A DNA stretch of 34,253 bases. It comes from Gammaproteobacteria bacterium. Its GTDB lineage: Bacteria > Pseudomonadota > Gammaproteobacteria > Pseudomonadales > Halieaceae. The notes under the pieces are model-generated. The model saw only the letters and a program-made list of their open reading frames with translations. It made no database searches and had not been told where the DNA came from. The position numbers were made by a program, and so were the translations under genes. Where the stretch lies: contig JAIBDN010000024.1 in assembly GCA_024686215.1 (NCBI GenBank), positions 1 through 34,253 on the forward strand, written 5' to 3'. Each line of letters opens with the position of its first letter. Position 1 is the first letter of the stretch. Shown here piece after piece: positions 10,117 to 18,592 of the stretch.

Positions 10117-11427
10117 GTGAAAAGCCAAACGAATTCAGAACAAGGAACAGGCGCGATAAGCAGTCGCGTGGCGGGCTATGGCCTGTTTATGCTCACCCTG
10201 GTGTATGCCTTCAATTTCGTGGACCGGCAGATACTGGTGATCCTGCAGGAGCCAATCAAGAACGATATGGGGCTCAGTGATGCGCAACTGGGCTTGCTCA
10301 GCGGCTTCTCCTTCGCCCTGGTGTATATCATCGCCGGTATTCCCATCGCCTATTGGGCAGACCGTAGCAACCGGCGCAATATCATTGCCGCCGCGCTGAC
10401 CGTCTGGAGTGGTATGACAGCATTGTCCGGGCTGGCACAGAACTATACCCAGCTACTGGCTGCCAGGGTGGGTGTGGGTATTGGCGAGGCCGGAGGCAGC
10501 CCGCCGGCGCACTCCATGATCAGCGACTACTACCCGCCGGAGAAGCGCGGCACGGCCATGGCGATTTATTCCACCGGGGTGCACATTGGCGTGTTGCTGG
10601 GTTTCATCCTGGGCGGGGTGATCAGTCAGATCTATGGTTGGCGCATTGCATTCATGGCGGTAGGTATTCCCGGGGTGGTGCTGGCGGTGGTGTTTTTATT
10701 TACCGTCAGGGAGCCGGCGCGCGGGCGTTGGGAATCCGCGGCACAAACTGACCACAAGCCCAGTCTGCGCGAAACCTTTGAAGTGCTGTCGTCCTACCGC
10801 TCCTTCTGGTACCTGTCTGCGGCCTGTGGCCTGACTGCGTTTGCCGGCTATGGCAACGGCAATTTCGCACCATCCTTTATGATGCGCAACCACGGCCTGG
10901 ACTTGGCGCAGGTGGGCATTGTGCTGGCCGTTTTTGGTGGCGGTGGTGGCCTGCTGGGAACCTTTTTTGGGGGGTATATCAGTGACCGGTTGGGCGTGGG
11001 AGATCGACGCTGGTACCTGTGGCTACCGGCTATTGCCGGAGCGCTTGCGGTACCGCTGGGTTTTCCCTATCTGCTGCTGGATAACACCGTGGCGGTCATT
11101 GCTTGCATGTTTCTGGTCACCATTACCCTGAATACGTATCTGGGTCCCTGCCTGGCTATCTCCCATACGCTGGTGCCGCCGGCCATGCGCGCGCTGACCT
11201 CGGCCATTCTGTTTTTTATATTGAATATGATCGGCCTGGGTCTGGGGCCATTGACCGTCGGGCTACTGAGTGATTTTTACGCGACTTACTTCGGGGCCGA
11301 CAGCCTGCGCTATGCCATGCTGACAGTGGGGCTGATGAGCTCGCCGGCGATTCTGTTGTTCTGGTTGGCGGGGCGCCACCTGCCCGCTGATTTGGCCAGC
11401 AGCAAGAAGTACCTGGATAGCTTGTAA
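10117..11427 (+). CDS. MFS transporter, Spinster-like / anion-cation symporter type
   Basis: An inner-membrane permease of 436 aa with about 12 hydrophobic segments. A short cytoplasmic N-terminus leads into TM1 with F-V-D-R-Q-I-L, typical of Spinster-like MFS carriers. The loop 2-3 signature W-A-D-R-S-N-R-R-N-I-I follows TM2, and G-I-G-E-A-G-G-S-P-P-A lies in TM4. The start is GTG at 10117 with GAGG nine bases upstream. No closer ATG fits the conserved N-terminus. It is divergent from atuA, so it may import a substrate for the catabolic cluster, but bacterial members of this group are rarely characterised and the substrate cannot be read from sequence. It converges with the lipase-like gene with 28 bp between the stops. 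Confidence 0.85.
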   Translation: MKSQTNSEQGTGAISSRVAGYGLFMLTLVYAFNFVDRQILVILQEPIKNDMGLSDAQLGLLSGFSFALVYIIAGIPIAYWADRSNRRNIIAAALTVWSGMTALSGLAQNYTQLLAARVGVGIGEAGGSPPAHSMISDYYPPEKRGTAMAIYSTGVHIGVLLGFILGGVISQIYGWRIAFMAVGIPGVVLAVVFLFTVREPARGRWESAAQTDHKPSLRETFEVLSSYRSFWYLSAACGLTAFAGYGNGNFAPSFMMRNHGLDLAQVGIVLAVFGGGGGLLGTFFGGYISDRLGVGDRRWYLWLPAIAGALAVPLGFPYLLLDNTVAVIACMFLVTITLNTYLGPCLAISHTLVPPAMRALTSAILFFILNMIGLGLGPLTVGLLSDFYATYFGADSLRYAMLTVGLMSSPAILLFWLAGRHLPADLASSKKYLDSL

Positions 11428-11455
11428 GCCCCTCCAGATACATTGCTGTAAAGGC

Positions 11456-12154
11456 TTAAACCTCGGCGAGCTTCCTGGCCACCCAGAACCACACTGCGGC
11501 GTTCAGGTTCAGGCCGATGTGACTGCCAGCGACCTTGATGTTATGCACATCGTGGTCGTCGCCATGCTGTAGCGAGGTGCGCCAGTTCACCACGCCATCA
11601 CCCTTGGTGTAGATAGCGGTGGTGGGTACCGGTGGTGGTGTATTCAGGCTGCGGTCCTCATCGCGCACATCAGGCTGCGGATTGAGACGTTGGTACAGTC
11701 GGCTGGCGTGGGAGGCGTGTTGATGCCCCTTGCCAAAGGGGCTGCCCAGGGTGATGACCTGCTGGATATTCTCCGGCCTCATGCGGGCAATTTCCCGGGC
11801 GTAAATGCCGCCCAGGGAATGTCCCACCAGGGATACCTTGCCATCGCCCGCCTCGATCAGGGGAGTCATGGCTTCGGTGAGGCTTTCTTCGGTAAAACTT
11901 GCCGGGCCCAGGTTGCGACCCTGGCGCCAGCCGCTGGCGGTGTAGCCCAGGTGACGCAGAAAGCGTATCAGTGGGCCGTTGCCGCGATCGTCACCCAGAA
12001 ACCCCGGTATCACCATGACACTTTGCTTGCGGTTGGCTTTTGGTAGTTTGTGCAGCAGCGGCGAGCAGGCATTGAGAAATGCGGCGTCCGCCAGTGCCCT
12101 GGGGCCGTCACTCAGTGCCAGCATCAGGTTGGGTGGTTTCATTGCAGCGCTCAT
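11456..12154 (-). CDS. Alpha/beta hydrolase (lipase/esterase-like)
   Basis: A 232-residue alpha/beta-hydrolase of the triacylglycerol lipase/PGAP1-like type. The nucleophile elbow is G-H-S-L-G-G with Ser113. A likely acid is Asp186 in K-G-D-G-V-V and the likely base is His212 in G-S-H-I-G. An oxyanion-type V-I-P-G-F-L-G segment (48-54) follows strand 1. No signal peptide is seen, so it is probably cytoplasmic. Its ATG overlaps the stop of the WS/DGAT gene (ATGA), so the two are translationally coupled. Hydrolysis or remodelling of the neutral lipids made by its neighbour is a reasonable inference. The substrate is not determined by sequence. Confidence 0.85.
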   Translation of the reverse strand: MSAAMKPPNLMLALSDGPRALADAAFLNACSPLLHKLPKANRKQSVMVIPGFLGDDRGNGPLIRFLRHLGYTASGWRQGRNLGPASFTEESLTEAMTPLIEAGDGKVSLVGHSLGGIYAREIARMRPENIQQVITLGSPFGKGHQHASHASRLYQRLNPQPDVRDEDRSLNTPPPVPTTAIYTKGDGVVNWRTSLQHGDDHDVHNIKVAGSHIGLNLNAAVWFWVARKLAEV

Positions 12155-13578
12155 GCGGCTTTCTCGATAAGGGTATCAGCCGCAGACAGCATATCATCAA
12201 AACTGTCCTGCAAGCACTGCCGGTAAAAAGCCGGGTCGGGCATCATCACCCGGCAACTGGTGGCGCTGATCATAAACTGGCCGCAGTAGCTGCCAATGGC
12301 GTGGAACAGACCCAGGCCATCCCCGATAGGGCCGGTACCGTAGTTGGCCACCAATTTTGCCCCGGTGCTGAACAGGGGAATGGGTGGCCCGGGTACGTTG
12401 GTGATAACGCAGTTGAATTGGGGGTTCATGCGGTTGGCCAGGCCCAGGCGGCTGGACAGGCGCGCCGCCTCCGCGGTCAGCATGGAGGGGATGAACTGGG
12501 TGTAATCGGTCATGGCCTTGGCACCGATGGCGTTGCTCAGTTCCTTGGCATTGCTGCTGGCCTCGTGCACCGCCTGCAGGCGCTCCATGGGGTCCTCGAT
12601 ATCGCTGCGCATCGAAACGGTCATGGTGGCGACAATATTGCCACCAGCCTTATCCTTGTCTGAACGCACATTGATGGGGGCCATCGCGGCCAGTGATTCC
12701 TCGGGCAGCTCGTCGTGGGCGGCCAGGTATTTGCGCATGGCGCCAGCAACGATACAAATAGCGGTGTCGTTCACCGTGGCTCCTGGCACCACGTTCTTGA
12801 TCTTCTTTATATCATCCAGCGGCACGTTGATGGCATCGAACACCCGGTGGGGTGATACCGAGCCATTGAAGCGCGTGCGTGGAATATTTTTTACCCGGCT
12901 CAAGTTCCCCCGGGATAGCTGCGCGGCGGCTTTTGCCATGCCCGGCACGGTATTTCTGGCCACGCTGAGAAAATTAAAGGGCTTGCGGATATTGTTCAAA
13001 GACGACCTGAGCATCAGCTCCACACTGGAGGGGCGATTATCCACATTGATAATCGCCGGATGACGCTGGCGCTCGTAATCCGCTGACAGATCATGCACTG
13101 CCATGGTCATTTCCACACTGGAGGTGCCATCAACGGCGGCGTGGTGCGTTTTGGTGAACATGGCAAAACTGCCTTTGGGGCAGCCTTCCACGTCATCCAG
13201 TCCTTCGATGACGTACAACTCCCACAGGGGCCGGCTGCGATCCAGGGGCCTGGAGTGCAGGCGCGAAACCAGGATACACAGCTGGCGCCAATCACCCGGC
13301 TTGGGCAGGGCGATATGCCGTATGTGGAACTCCGGATCAAAGGTGCCATCGGTAACCCAGTAAGGATGATCGAGCTCAAAGGGCACGGTCATCAGGCGCT
13401 GGGTCATGGAGGGCAAGGCCAGAATGCGATTATGGACGTTGTCGATGATCTCCTTGAAGCGCAGCTTGCCGCCGGGGGCGGTGGACTGGTCGTAAATGCC
13501 CAGCCCCGATATGTGCATCGGGGCGTTGGCGGTTTCCATGTACAGGAAGGAGGCGTCGAGGCCGGTCAGTTGGCGCAT
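12151..13578 (-). CDS. Wax ester synthase / diacylglycerol acyltransferase (WS/DGAT)
   Basis: Transfers acyl groups from acyl-CoA to fatty alcohols or diacylglycerol, making storage wax esters or triacylglycerol at the inner membrane face. It has 475 aa, normal for the family. The N-terminal half carries the catalytic H-H-A-A-V-D-G (145-151) and an upstream P-L-W-E-L (117-121). The C-terminal half has the N-V-P-G-P motif common in the family. The start at 13578 has GGAG seven bases upstream and lies 21 bp after the TonB receptor stop. It is followed by the coupled lipase-like gene. The order receptor, acyltransferase, hydrolase suggests a small lipid import and storage unit. Confidence 0.93.
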   Translation of the reverse strand: MRQLTGLDASFLYMETANAPMHISGLGIYDQSTAPGGKLRFKEIIDNVHNRILALPSMTQRLMTVPFELDHPYWVTDGTFDPEFHIRHIALPKPGDWRQLCILVSRLHSRPLDRSRPLWELYVIEGLDDVEGCPKGSFAMFTKTHHAAVDGTSSVEMTMAVHDLSADYERQRHPAIINVDNRPSSVELMLRSSLNNIRKPFNFLSVARNTVPGMAKAAAQLSRGNLSRVKNIPRTRFNGSVSPHRVFDAINVPLDDIKKIKNVVPGATVNDTAICIVAGAMRKYLAAHDELPEESLAAMAPINVRSDKDKAGGNIVATMTVSMRSDIEDPMERLQAVHEASSNAKELSNAIGAKAMTDYTQFIPSMLTAEAARLSSRLGLANRMNPQFNCVITNVPGPPIPLFSTGAKLVANYGTGPIGDGLGLFHAIGSYCGQFMISATSCRVMMPDPAFYRQCLQDSFDDMLSAADTLIEKAA

Positions 13579-13599
13579 TGCTTGCTCCGCTTGCGGCGT

Positions 13600-15981
13600 T
13601 TAGAAGTCGTATTGGACTTCAACGGACCAGGTGCGGGGTGCGTTGGCCTGCCCAGTCAAGGCGCCAAAGGAGTTCAGCCGAGACAGCGTGACCCAGGTTT
13701 CTTCGTCGGTCAGGTTTCTGCCGCTGGCAATGACCCGCAAATTTTCCGATGAGCTGTACCAGGTCAGCATGGCATCGACGCGATAGTAGTCGTCCGCCCG
13801 AGTGGCATCGGTATCGAATACGTCATACTGCCGCTCGTCAACCCAGGAATAACTGGCTGAAGGTACGAACTCACCCCAGGTATTGGTTTGAATGGAATAG
13901 CTGGCGTTAAAAAAGACCTTGTTTTCAGGTGCCTGCGTCAGCGGGTTTCCAGAAAGATCCTGTTCGCCCAACTCCGGCGCCGCGATTGTATCTACTGCGC
14001 AGCAGAAGTCGTCGTATTCACCATCGATATAGCTATAGTTAGCCATCAGCATGAGATTGTCGGTAGCCAGCCAGATGGCCTCAATTTCGATGCCCTTCAC
14101 CTCGGCCGAATCCGCGTTGACGATTTCCTCGACCGGCAGGTTCTCATCCGTCAGGCGGGGTACCAGGACCTGCATATCTGAATAATCGTAGTAGTAGGCC
14201 GCTGCGTTCACCTGCAGGGTGTCGTTGAAGCTGCCCTTGTAACCAATTTCGTAAGCGACCAGCTCTTCTTCATCGAAAACGGGATCGGGTTGTAGGTCAC
14301 CCAGACGAAAGCCGCCGGACTTGTAGCCGCTGGCGATGCTGGCGTACAGCATGGCGTCGTCACTGTAGCTGTAGTTCAGCACCACCCGGCCTGAGATATT
14401 GTCCCAGTCGTCATCGAGTTTGCGGCTGTCCGGGTCCTCCGAAAAGTCGCCGCCGCAGCAATTGTCGGGAAAACCCGTTGCGTTCCAGATGGGCTTCAGG
14501 ATATCAAAATCCGATAGCCCCGATCCGGGCGCTATTGTCTCAACTGCATTTAAATCGCCTACGATGTATTGCTCCTCGGAACCTTCTTTTTCGTCGTAGG
14601 AATAACGCAAACCAGCGGTCAGCTTCCAGCTTTCATTGAAACTGTAGTTGGCGTCGAAGTAAGCCGCGTAGGAGTCCCTGTCCAGCTCACCTTTTTGAAA
14701 GTATTGCACGCGCCCGGGATTTGGTCGCACGGTAGAGGGGTCAAAATTCGCAATCTCGTCACCCGGAACGGCAAAATCGAGATACTCTGCCAGGCGGCTT
14801 TGAATGGTGTATGGCTGCTCTTTTTCGTCGTGATAGTAGTACAAGCCGCCAACCCACTGCAGTGGCCCGTCGGTGGCGGACAGGAACTGGATCTCGTGGC
14901 TGTAGGCCTCGCTGTCCTGCCCGGTCGATTCCACGACCTGGTTTTCGGGGTTCGAGGTATAGCCCAGGTCACCGTTAGTATTGGTGTAATTTCCGTCGAA
15001 GTAGCTGCCAATGTATTTAAGGGTCAGATTGTCCAGGTCCCAGGTCAAGTGGGCGATCCACTTGTTGTTGCTGTCATCCTTGGCTTTCGCCACGTCATTG
15101 GAGTCGACCTTGTAGCTGTCTTTTACCGCGGGGTTCTCTTTGTCCCACTGGTAGGCCTCGCTCAACAGGAAGCCGTCCTGGCTGCGCACGTCGGGAAGGT
15201 AGGGGCTAATCAGGTATCCGCCACCCAGTATCCCCAGGTTTCTCTCGTTATCCCGGATGTCCGTCGCGTAGCTCACCCACAGGTTGACGGTGTCAGAGAT
15301 ATCCCAGCTCAGCTGTGCACCCAGGCCCCACCGATCCCGGTCCAAAACGTCATCGCCGCCCTTGTTGTCGATGTAACCGTCCCGGGTTTGTTGGTAGCCA
15401 TAGACCCGGTAGCGCAAATCGTCGGTGATCGGTCCGGAAGACGAGGCGCCCATGTCGAATTGCCCGTAGTCACCGCCAGTGGCTCGCACATGGTGCTCGA
15501 ATTCGTCGCTGGGTTTGAGCGAGGTCACGTTGATCGCGCCGCCGGTTGCATTGCGGCCGAACAGTGTGCCCTGGGGGCCTCGCAGTACTTCGATCCGTTC
15601 AGTGGTGAGTGATGTGGCGCGGCTCAGCACTTCAAATGATTCTGTGTAGACCTGGTCCTGGTAGACCGCGACACCCGGTTCGGTGCCGAGGCTGTTGGTG
15701 ACCCGTCCGACGCCGCGAAGGAACAGTCTTGAGGGGTTATCCCTGACTGACAGGGAGGGCACGATGGCCTCGTAATCGGAACTACTGCGGATATTCAGCT
15801 CGTCCATCATGGCCCCGCCGATCGCGGTAATGGCGATAGCCGTGTCCTGCAGGCCTTCCTCCCGCTTCTGAGCGGTAACGATCACTTCTTCCAGCACATT
15901 TTGTGCGGCAGCAGGCATGGCGATAGAGGCCGCAAGGGTAGCGGCTGCGAGTAAAGATTTGCGGGTCTTTAGGTCTTTCAT
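13600..15981 (-). CDS. TonB-dependent outer-membrane receptor
   Basis: An energised outer-membrane importer of 793 aa. A signal peptide (about 1-26, ending A-M-P-A-A-A-Q) is followed by a TonB box E-E-V-I-V-T-A-Q-K-R (31-40). The plug domain has G-T-L-F-G-R-N-A-T-G-G-A-I-N-V, and a 22-strand-type barrel follows, ending in W-S-V-E-V-Q-Y-D-F with the terminal Phe typical of outer-membrane barrels. Two vicinal Cys-Cys pairs sit in presumed extracellular loops, near residues 507 and 660. This is unusual because receptor barrels are cysteine-poor. No FecA-type signalling extension is present. Its position upstream of WS/DGAT and divergent from fadD suggests a hydrophobic or lipid-derived substrate, but the ligand is not readable from sequence. 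Confidence 0.93.
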   Translation of the reverse strand: MKDLKTRKSLLAAATLAASIAMPAAAQNVLEEVIVTAQKREEGLQDTAIAITAIGGAMMDELNIRSSSDYEAIVPSLSVRDNPSRLFLRGVGRVTNSLGTEPGVAVYQDQVYTESFEVLSRATSLTTERIEVLRGPQGTLFGRNATGGAINVTSLKPSDEFEHHVRATGGDYGQFDMGASSSGPITDDLRYRVYGYQQTRDGYIDNKGGDDVLDRDRWGLGAQLSWDISDTVNLWVSYATDIRDNERNLGILGGGYLISPYLPDVRSQDGFLLSEAYQWDKENPAVKDSYKVDSNDVAKAKDDSNNKWIAHLTWDLDNLTLKYIGSYFDGNYTNTNGDLGYTSNPENQVVESTGQDSEAYSHEIQFLSATDGPLQWVGGLYYYHDEKEQPYTIQSRLAEYLDFAVPGDEIANFDPSTVRPNPGRVQYFQKGELDRDSYAAYFDANYSFNESWKLTAGLRYSYDEKEGSEEQYIVGDLNAVETIAPGSGLSDFDILKPIWNATGFPDNCCGGDFSEDPDSRKLDDDWDNISGRVVLNYSYSDDAMLYASIASGYKSGGFRLGDLQPDPVFDEEELVAYEIGYKGSFNDTLQVNAAAYYYDYSDMQVLVPRLTDENLPVEEIVNADSAEVKGIEIEAIWLATDNLMLMANYSYIDGEYDDFCCAVDTIAAPELGEQDLSGNPLTQAPENKVFFNASYSIQTNTWGEFVPSASYSWVDERQYDVFDTDATRADDYYRVDAMLTWYSSSENLRVIASGRNLTDEETWVTLSRLNSFGALTGQANAPRTWSVEVQYDF

Positions 15982-16066
15982 GGTTACTCTCTTGGTATAT
16001 TTAAGTTAGAAATTCTGTTTTTAAATCCCTGATGTCGCCAATGTAACCTTAAAAACGCTGTGTGTA

Positions 16067-16084
16067 CTGTCACTAAGGTGACAG
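16067..16084. promoter_or_regulatory. Perfect inverted repeat between TonB receptor and fadD, candidate operator
   Basis: CTGTCAC-TAAG-GTGACAG is a perfect 7-bp inverted repeat with a 4-bp spacer. It lies 86 bp upstream of the receptor start and 67 bp upstream of the chosen fadD start. The short symmetric shape is that of a dimeric repressor site, for example of the TetR or GntR type. It does not match the E. coli FadR or PsrA consensus as I remember them. It could control both divergent genes. Confidence 0.45.
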
Positions 16085-16151
16085 GGGCAGAGGAAATGTG
16101 GGTGTTACGGTTTGCATCCCAAAGTTGATACTAATAACAGGTCTTGCAGCC

Positions 16152-17774
16152 ATGTCCCGTAGCACTCAGGAAGTCAGGGTTTTTCCCTATGAACAGGCGG
16201 TACTCAAGGAGTTGAATCCGGAGGGCTATACCAGCCTGGTAGACATGTTCGAGGAAGCCTGCAGCAAATTCCCCGAGCGCCCGGCTTTTACCGCCATTGG
16301 CCAGACCTTGAGCTTCGCCGATATAGACCGGCTCAGCCGCGACTTCGCCGCCTACCTGCTGGGACCCGCGGGCCTGGTGCCCGGACAGCGCATCGCTGTC
16401 CAGTTGCCCAATTTGAACCAGTACCCCATTGTTGCCTGGGGCATTCTGCGCGCCGGCCTGGTGCTGGTGAATACCAACCCCCTGTACACCCAGCGTGAAC
16501 TGTTACACCAGTTCACCGATGCCGGTGTTACTGCCCTGGTCTGCCTGGTTGAGCTGCTGCCCACCCTGGAGCAGGTGGTGCCGCAAACTGCTATAGAGCA
16601 GGTCATTGTCACCAATATATTTGACCTGATGGAGGCCCAGCCAGCGCCGCAAAGCACGCTGCCCGGTCTTGTCACCTTGCCCGAGGCCTTCGCCCGGGGC
16701 GCGCAGCTGGCGCTGCCCGATCCCGGCACCGGGCTCAATGATATAGCCATGCTGCAGTACACCGGTGGCACTACCGGTGTGGCCAAAGGCGCGGTACTGA
16801 CCCACGGCAATATCCTGGCCAGTTCCCGGCAGTCGGGTTCTATCGTGGAGATCGATGAAGACACCCCGGACATCGTCATCGCCCCCATGCCGCTGTACCA
16901 CATCTACGGCTTTACCATGAACATCGTGGGTACCTTCTGTTCCGGCGGGCATTCGGTATTGGTGCCCGACCCCCGGGATATTGGCGGCATGATCGAAATT
17001 ATGAAATCTCACCCGTTCACCGCCCTTGCCGGGGTCAATACGCTCTTTGTTGGCCTGATGCAGCACCCGGAGTTTGATGCCATCGACTTCAGTCATGTCA
17101 AAGGCGTGATAGCCGGCGGCGCCGCACTGGTAGAGGAGATCGCCTCTGAGTGGAAGCGCCGCACCGGTAGTGAAATCTACGAGGGCTACGGCCTGTCCGA
17201 GACGGCCTCTGCGCTGACCTGCAACAGTGAGGAAAAACGCCAGCTGGGCACCGTGGGCCATCCCATGCCCTTCATGGAGGTCAAAATTGTTAATGATGCG
17301 GGCGAGACCATGGCCGCCGGTGTTGAGGGTGAGCTGCTGGTGCGCGGGCCTCAGGTTATGCACGGCTACTGGCTGCGGCCAGAGGCAACGGATGAGGCCC
17401 TGGACAGTGAAGGTTGGTTCAGCACCGGTGATATTGCGGTCATCCAGCCCGACGGCTTCGTTAAAATCTGTGACCGGGTCAAGGACATGATTCTGGTTTC
17501 AGGGTTTAATGTGTACCCCAATGAGATCGAAGGTGTGGTCTACACGCACCCGGATGTCGTGGAATGTGCGGCAGTGGGTATTCCGGATGAAAAAAGTGGC
17601 GAGGCGGTAAAGTTGTATGTGGTATCCAGCAATCCTGCGCTTGACCAGGACGCCCTGCGCAGTTTTTGTCGTGAGCAGTTGACTGCTTACAAGGTGCCGC
17701 GCACGGTGGAGTTCCGCAAGGAATTACCCAAATCCAATGTCGGCAAAATACTGCGCCGGGAATTGCGCGATTGA
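16152..17774 (+). CDS. fadD: Long-chain fatty acyl-CoA synthetase (FadD-type)
   Basis: Activates free fatty acids to acyl-CoA through an acyl-adenylate, at the inner membrane face. I chose the ATG at 16152 (540 aa) because the residues after it align with the start of E. coli FadD. A GTG at 16098 would add 18 residues with no such match. The P-loop Y-T-G-G-T-T-G-V-A-K-G-A lies near 202-213, with Y-E-G-Y-G-L-S-E-T-A in the middle and the FACS motif ending D-M-I-L-V-S-G-F-N-V-Y-P-N-E-I-E. The C-terminal lysine motif is P-K-S-N-V-G-K-I-L-R-R-E-L-R-D. Every motif is intact. The gene is divergent from the receptor and storage genes, so it could feed acyl-CoA both to beta-oxidation and to WS/DGAT. 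Confidence 0.93.
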   Translation: MSRSTQEVRVFPYEQAVLKELNPEGYTSLVDMFEEACSKFPERPAFTAIGQTLSFADIDRLSRDFAAYLLGPAGLVPGQRIAVQLPNLNQYPIVAWGILRAGLVLVNTNPLYTQRELLHQFTDAGVTALVCLVELLPTLEQVVPQTAIEQVIVTNIFDLMEAQPAPQSTLPGLVTLPEAFARGAQLALPDPGTGLNDIAMLQYTGGTTGVAKGAVLTHGNILASSRQSGSIVEIDEDTPDIVIAPMPLYHIYGFTMNIVGTFCSGGHSVLVPDPRDIGGMIEIMKSHPFTALAGVNTLFVGLMQHPEFDAIDFSHVKGVIAGGAALVEEIASEWKRRTGSEIYEGYGLSETASALTCNSEEKRQLGTVGHPMPFMEVKIVNDAGETMAAGVEGELLVRGPQVMHGYWLRPEATDEALDSEGWFSTGDIAVIQPDGFVKICDRVKDMILVSGFNVYPNEIEGVVYTHPDVVECAAVGIPDEKSGEAVKLYVVSSNPALDQDALRSFCREQLTAYKVPRTVEFRKELPKSNVGKILRRELRD

Positions 17775-17822
17775 GGCCAGGATTTTCTTTGCAGAGTTGC
17801 CTGGCCTGCGCGAGCGCTCGCG
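17774..17822. terminator. Candidate bidirectional terminator between fadD and the CBS gene
   Basis: AGGCCAGG (17774-17781) pairs with CCTGGCCT (17800-17807) across an 18-base loop, and a 14-base perfect palindrome CGCGAGCGCTCGCG (17809-17822) follows. The two genes converge here. There is no strong T-run after either stem, so a classic intrinsic terminator is only a possibility. Confidence 0.4.
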
Positions 17823-17825
17823 GGG

Positions 17826-18233
17826 CTAATCTTCTATCAGCTCGCACAGACCCAGAAAAACCAGCTCGTTGTAGCTGACGATACCCAGCACTTGTCCGTT
17901 CTCAATGACCGGCGCACTGGACAAGCCGAAGCGATCGAACAGTCGTGCGCAGTAGCGTACATCCATATCCGGATCTACCGGAATGACCGGTTTGGACATG
18001 ATTTCGTAGACGTTTATGCGCTGGGAAGGCCGGTCTTTCGCCAGTACCTTCTTGGCGATGTCCGCTAGCAGCACAATGCCGAAAGCATCGTTTTCGTGGC
18101 GTTTTTTAACGATAACAACGTCAGCCCGCGCCGCTTTCATGGCATCCAGAGCTTCCTTGACCGTGGCCATGCCATCCAGCTCCAGGTGCTTCTCGTGCAT
18201 TACATCCCGCGTTCTGATGATTTTTTTGCGCAT
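17826..18233 (-). CDS. Two-CBS-domain protein
   Basis: A small soluble protein of 135 aa made almost entirely of a CBS pair (a Bateman module): CBS1 about residues 6-66 (D-V-M-H near the start, then G-I-V-L-L-A-D-I-A) and CBS2 about 75-131 (I-M-S-K-P-V-I-P-V-D, then L-G-I-V-S-Y-N-E-L). Such modules usually bind adenine nucleotides and regulate an attached or partner protein. Here it stands alone as the last gene of the DUF1538 operon, and its ATG overlaps the stop of the PII-like gene (TAATG). That points to a regulatory subunit of the membrane proteins. The ligand is not determined. Confidence 0.88.
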   Translation of the reverse strand: MRKKIIRTRDVMHEKHLELDGMATVKEALDAMKAARADVVIVKKRHENDAFGIVLLADIAKKVLAKDRPSQRINVYEIMSKPVIPVDPDMDVRYCARLFDRFGLSSAPVIENGQVLGIVSYNELVFLGLCELIED

Positions 18234-18583
18234 TACAGTAAGTCCTCCACCTCGTGTGATATTTTTTGGGCTTGTTCAACAACGCCCACTGCATCTTCAA
18301 CGTCCACCTGGAAAGCGATTCCGGTACCCGGTTCTGCATCCAGCTGTCCGGCGTGATTGATTTTTTCCAGAATCTGACGACTTAAATGTTCCTCTACCAG
18401 GAACAGAATTACATCACGTTGGGTTTCCAGCGACAGACCGAAAAAGGTTTTGCTGACTTTCAGGCCTTCGCCACGCGCGTTGTGAATCACCGTGGCACCG
18501 GTTGCCCCGGCCTCTCGCGCCGCGTCCATCACGGCATCAGTTTTTCTATCCTCAACGAATACGATGATCATTTTAAAGTGCAT
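18233..18583 (-). CDS. PII-like regulatory protein
   Basis: A 116-residue protein with the ferredoxin-like PII core. G-A-T-G-A-T-V near 26-32 and A-R-G-E-G near 37-41 match the start and T-loop base of GlnB-type proteins. P-G-T-G-I-A-F-Q-V-D-V-E-D-A-V (85-99) takes the place of the G-D-G-K-I-F-V strand and loop. The T-loop is altered: no tyrosine and no R-G-x-G-x-Q-K-G signature. Uridylylation and 2-oxoglutarate sensing as in GlnB are therefore unlikely, and it belongs with the diverse PII-like group that gate transporters. The start ATG follows GAGGAA, which overlaps the stop codon of the upstream DUF1538 gene. The ligand is unknown. Confidence 0.8.
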   Translation of the reverse strand: MHFKMIIVFVEDRKTDAVMDAAREAGATGATVIHNARGEGLKVSKTFFGLSLETQRDVILFLVEEHLSRQILEKINHAGQLDAEPGTGIAFQVDVEDAVGVVEQAQKISHEVEDLL

Positions 18584-18592
18584 AATTTTTCC

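Noticed and set aside
14569..15612. A 347-codon plus-strand open frame opposite the TonB receptor
   Set aside because: It lies wholly antisense to a receptor with intact motifs, shows no recognisable domain, and is expected from high GC content on the opposite strand.
17809..17822. The 14-base palindrome as a recombination or methylation site
   Set aside because: A single copy between convergent genes is more simply part of a terminator-like structure, and no recombinase or methylase gene is nearby.
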